Assembly: GCF_000981805.1 (NCBI RefSeq)
Contig: NZ_CP011132.1
Coordinates: 2,046,001 to 2,110,000, forward strand
Direction: 5' to 3'
DNA from: Citrobacter amalonaticus Y19
Lineage (GTDB): Bacteria; Pseudomonadota; Gammaproteobacteria; Enterobacterales; Enterobacteriaceae
DNA: 64,000 nt
Positions 60,946-64,000 of the stretch are shown here, piece by piece. Numbering within the stretch: the first letter of the stretch is position 1; every line of letters starts with the position of its first letter. The translations under genes and the position numbers were made by a program. The notes beneath the pieces are model-generated. The model saw nothing but the letters and a program-made list of their open reading frames with translations. It searched no databases and had not been told where the DNA came from.

Positions 60946-62133
60946 ATGAAAAGAAAAGTATTGGCAATGCTTGTCCCCGCATTACTTATTGCTGGCACGG
61001 CACATGCAGCTGAAATTTATAATAAAGATGGCAATAAATTAGACCTCTATGGAAAAGTGGATGGCCTGCACTACTTCTCTGACGACAGCGGCAGCGATGG
61101 CGATCAGACCTATGCCCGTCTTGGTTTCAAAGGCGAAACCCAGATCATGGATCAACTGACCGGTTACGGTCAGTGGGAATACAACATTAAAGCCAATGGA
61201 ACCGAAGGTGACACAGGCGACTCCGCAACTCGTCTGGCCTTTGCTGGTTTAGGTTTCGGCCAGAACGGTACCTTTGACTATGGTCGTAACTATGGCGTGG
61301 TTTACGATGTAGAAGCCTGGACCGATATGCTGCCAGAATTTGGCGGCGACAGCTATACTCAGACCGACGTCTATATGCTGGGTCGTACTAACGGCGTTGC
61401 GACTTACCGTAACAAAGGTTTCTTCGGTCAGGTTGATGGCCTGAACTTTGCGCTGCAATATCAGGGTAACAATGAAGGTTCAGGCGGCTTCGCTGGACAG
61501 GAGGGTTCGGGTAACAGCGCCAACCGTAAACTGGCTCAAGAAAACGGCGACGGTTTCGGTATGTCCACCTCTTATGACTTTGACTTCGGTCTGAGCCTGG
61601 GTGCAGCCTACTCCAATTCCGATCGTACTGATAATCAGGTTACTCGTGGTTATGGCGATCGTTCCCATGCCAACAACTACGCCGGTGGTGAAACCGCGGA
61701 AGCCTGGACCATTGGCGCGAAATATGACGCGAACAATATCTATCTGGCCACGATGTATGCCGAAACCCGCAATATGACTTACTACGGCGGTGGCAAAGGT
61801 GAAACAACTGGCGGTATTGCAAACCAGACCAAAAACTTTGAAGCGGTTGCACAGTACCAGTTCGATTTCGGTCTGCGCCCGTCCATCGCTTATCTGGTAT
61901 CTAAAGGTAAGGACCTGGGCGGTCAGGATCACGACGGTGATAGAAACTCACGCTACACCGACAAAGATCTGGTGAAATACGTTGATGTGGGCATGACCTA
62001 CTACTTCAACAAAAACATGTCTACCTACGTTGATTACAAAATTAACTTGCTGGACAACGATGATCACTTCTATGCAGACAACGGCATCGCGACTGATGAC
62101 GTTGTTGCTGTGGGTTTAGTGTATCAGTTCTAA
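60946..62133 (+). CDS. ompS1: OmpS1-like outer membrane porin
   Basis: A general porin of the OmpC/OmpF/OmpS1 family, 395 residues. The signal peptide is [20 protein letters not shown], cut before [20 protein letters not shown]. The constriction loop L3 reads [20 protein letters not shown], with PEFGGD typical of these porins, and the last residue is Phe (VGLVYQF), needed for barrel assembly. AAGGGAAACCATA precedes the ATG. E. coli has only the yedS relic at this place, Salmonella an intact ompS1. A terminator follows. Confidence 0.9.
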   Translation: MKRKVLAMLVPALLIAGTAHAAEIYNKDGNKLDLYGKVDGLHYFSDDSGSDGDQTYARLGFKGETQIMDQLTGYGQWEYNIKANGTEGDTGDSATRLAFAGLGFGQNGTFDYGRNYGVVYDVEAWTDMLPEFGGDSYTQTDVYMLGRTNGVATYRNKGFFGQVDGLNFALQYQGNNEGSGGFAGQEGSGNSANRKLAQENGDGFGMSTSYDFDFGLSLGAAYSNSDRTDNQVTRGYGDRSHANNYAGGETAEAWTIGAKYDANNIYLATMYAETRNMTYYGGGKGETTGGIANQTKNFEAVAQYQFDFGLRPSIAYLVSKGKDLGGQDHDGDRNSRYTDKDLVKYVDVGMTYYFNKNMSTYVDYKINLLDNDDHFYADNGIATDDVVAVGLVYQF

Positions 62134-62151
62134 TCTCCAGAATAATTTCAG

Positions 62152-62174
62152 GCCCGCTTCTGGCGGGCTTTTTT
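62152..62174 (+). terminator. Terminator of the porin gene
   Basis: GCCCGC and GCGGGC form a GC-rich stem followed by six T, 19 bases past the stop. Confidence 0.93.
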
Positions 62175-62724
62175 GTGCCTCTGATACTCAATCCACGACG
62201 AAATTTCCGCTCAGGCCGTACGTGGAACCGCACCTGAACAGGGGTTCATAAAACACCCGTTCAAAAATTCACTCACCAAAATAAACTGCTAATGCTTTTC
62301 TTCATTTTCTTATTATTGATAATATAAAAATAGCCGGCATTCTACTGTTTCCGTTGAAGACAAAATGGCCACCAGGAAAAGTCGATATACAAATAAGACT
62401 TTTACCGAAAATACTTTCCAGATGATATAATCGAACTTTTGACAACATTTTATGACCTATTTATAGTCGCTGAGTCGAATAAAGCGCGACCGCAGGCATG
62501 AGAACAGTTCATTCTTAACTCACTCTCGCAAGAGGGAAGCTAAATATCCCTTATTTTTCAGCCTTTCTGATTGCTCCCGACAATAGAGAATTACTCTCCG
62601 GCCTCTCGTTTTGACGACATCCTATAAATAATCTGGTGATGATGAGAGAGAACATTATCCCCCCCACTTATGCAAAATGACAGAGCTCATAGTACTCACC
62701 ATCTGGGTACTATACAGGAGTGGT
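62175..62724. other. Gap between porin and autotransporter
   Basis: About 550 bases without a gene. It must hold the promoter of the autotransporter; AGGAG lies 5 bases before its ATG at the right edge. I see no clear regulator site or repeat. Confidence 0.45.
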
Positions 62725-64000
62725 ATGGGCATCAAACAACACAATGGAAATGCTGGGGCCGATCGCCTCATTGAATTAAAAATACGTTCTGCCTCAATTC
62801 AACTGGCGACGATCGGCGCTATTGGTTTGAATGCCATTGTCTTTTCACCATTAGTGGTTGCTGTTGATTTAGGCAGTCAAAATGGTACCCATATTACCGT
62901 TAATGATGGTGACAGAATTACAGGTGATAGCGTCGATCCCAACGGGGGCATCTATGGCGTAATGACCCCAACAGGCAATACTCCCGGCAACATCAACCTG
63001 GGTAATAATGTTACCGTCAATGTCAACGACCCCTCTGGATATGCAAAGGGGATCATTCTTCAGGGTAACAACAGTACCCTGACAGCGAACCAACTGACAG
63101 TAGACGTTGTCGGTCAAACCGCTGCCGTCGGGATTACTTTAAATGGTAATTACGCACATGCTGACTTAGGCACAGACAGCAGCATTAAAAGTAACGGTAA
63201 CGGCATCATTGTTGGACATGGCTCCGCGCTATTAGCCAGCCAACTCTCTATTGAAAACTCGAACGGAACGGGTTTAAGCATCAACGACTATGGCAGCAGT
63301 GCCGATCTGGGTAGCGGAAGCCAAATCAAAACCAATGGTGGCTCAGGGGTTTATATTGGTGGTCTCAACGGCAATTCAGCCGACGGTGTCGCACGTTTTA
63401 CCGCGACAGATCTGACTATCGATGTTCAGGGTTACAGCGCCTCAGGGATAAATGTACAGAGAAACTCTGTGGTCGACCTGGGAACAAACAGCATCATTAA
63501 AACCAATGGCGGCTATGCACACGGCATCTGGAGTTTCGGCGAGGTGAATGCAAATGCACTCACTGTTGATGTGAATGGTACTGACGCCAATGGAATCGAA
63601 GTGCGTGGTGGAACGACCACTGTCGGTGCAGGCAGCCACATTTCATCCGCCCTGGGGGGTGGACTCGTGACCAGCGGCACAGGTGCTACGATCAATTTTT
63701 CTGGCACGACAGCGCTGCCCAACAGCATATTCTCTGGCGGCTCTTACGGTGCTTCTGCCCAAAGCGCAACGGCCGTTATCAACATGCAAAACACCGACAT
63801 TACGGTCGATCGTAATGGCAGTCTGGCGCTGGGGTTGTGGACGCTTGGCGGCGGAAAAATAACCGGAGATAATCTGAGTATCACTGGCGCGGCAGGAGCC
63901 CGGGGGGTTTACGCCATGACTAACAGCCAAATCGATCTGACGAACGATTTGGTCATTAATATGAGCACACCCGACCAGATGGCCATCGCGACTCAGCATA
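62725..64000 (+). CDS. Autotransporter adhesin, N-terminal part (runs off window)
   Basis: An open frame of at least 425 codons from ATG 62725 (ACAGGAGTGGT before it) with no stop before the window end. An extended signal peptide (MGIKQHNGNAGADRLIELKI, then a hydrophobic stretch to about residue 48) is typical of large type V autotransporters. The passenger is a Gly/Asn/Thr/Ser-rich beta-helix with repeats of about 55-65 residues, each marked by DLGTxSxIKxNGG-like strands (DLGTDSSIKSNGNGI, DLGSGSQIKTNGGSGV, DLGTNSIIKTNGGYAHGI). No cysteine is seen. Likely an AIDA-like or related adhesin whose barrel lies beyond the window. Confidence 0.85.
   Translation, partial: MGIKQHNGNAGADRLIELKIRSASIQLATIGAIGLNAIVFSPLVVAVDLGSQNGTHITVNDGDRITGDSVDPNGGIYGVMTPTGNTPGNINLGNNVTVNVNDPSGYAKGIILQGNNSTLTANQLTVDVVGQTAAVGITLNGNYAHADLGTDSSIKSNGNGIIVGHGSALLASQLSIENSNGTGLSINDYGSSADLGSGSQIKTNGGSGVYIGGLNGNSADGVARFTATDLTIDVQGYSASGINVQRNSVVDLGTNSIIKTNGGYAHGIWSFGEVNANALTVDVNGTDANGIEVRGGTTTVGAGSHISSALGGGLVTSGTGATINFSGTTALPNSIFSGGSYGASAQSATAVINMQNTDITVDRNGSLALGLWTLGGGKITGDNLSITGAAGARGVYAMTNSQIDLTNDLVINMSTPDQMAIATQH

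Overview
The window reads as one chromosomal segment of an enteric gammaproteobacterium. It follows the E. coli K-12 araF-to-yedR order almost gene for gene. It combines an araFGH operon (present in E. coli) with an intact OmpS1-type porin (typical of Salmonella; E. coli keeps only the yedS remnant at this place). That mix, plus the strain-specific islands, points to Citrobacter or a close relative. The genus is an inference; the family-level placement is secure.

Layout. 1-3.7 kb: araFGH, the L-arabinose ABC importer (minus strand). 3.9-12.1 kb: a DJ-1 family gene, the ferritins ftnB and ftnA, yecJ, the short azuC gene with its RNA, a DHA2 drug-efflux-type transporter, an RpiB-type isomerase, the lipoprotein yecR, yecH, tyrP with its TyrR boxes, and yecA. 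12.2-18.5 kb is accessory: a ToxR-like/ToxS-like regulator pair, a LuxR-type regulator and a decayed pilin-like gene, then a RidA-family protein, a LysE-type exporter, an AraC-type regulator and an esterase. 18.7-23.8 kb: tRNA-Leu, tRNA-Cys and tRNA-Gly, pgsA, uvrC-uvrY, yecF, sdiA. 24-27.4 kb: the cystine importer genes tcyN, tcyL and tcyJ with D-cysteine desulfhydrase.

27.5-50.7 kb is flagellar: fliAZ, fliC, fliDST, then fliE, fliFGHIJK and fliLMNOPQR. The two flagellar blocks are split by amyA, yedD, yedEF and an AT-rich insertion that holds an O-acyltransferase and a broken phage integrase. 50.7-60.3 kb: rcsA, dsrB, yodD, the sRNA DsrA, mpgP, dgcQ, yodC, yedI, yedA, vsr-dcm, yedJ, yedR. 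60.3-64 kb: an AT-rich surface region with an OmpS1-like porin and the start of a large autotransporter that runs off the end.

The genes join several circuits. The flagellar regulon (sigma-28 sites before fliC and fliD) sits beside regulators that set motile against sessile life (fliZ, dgcQ, rcsA, sdiA, uvrY, DsrA). Surface-variation functions (flagellin core, O-acyltransferase, pilin relic, porin, autotransporter) cluster at the accessory breaks. Points most worth checking are the pilin relic with its surviving ToxR/ToxS-like pair, the serotype-conversion-type prophage relic between yedF and fliE, a hairpin that appears to cover the amyA translation start, and short genes and RNAs that ORF calling would miss (azuC, yodC, DsrA).
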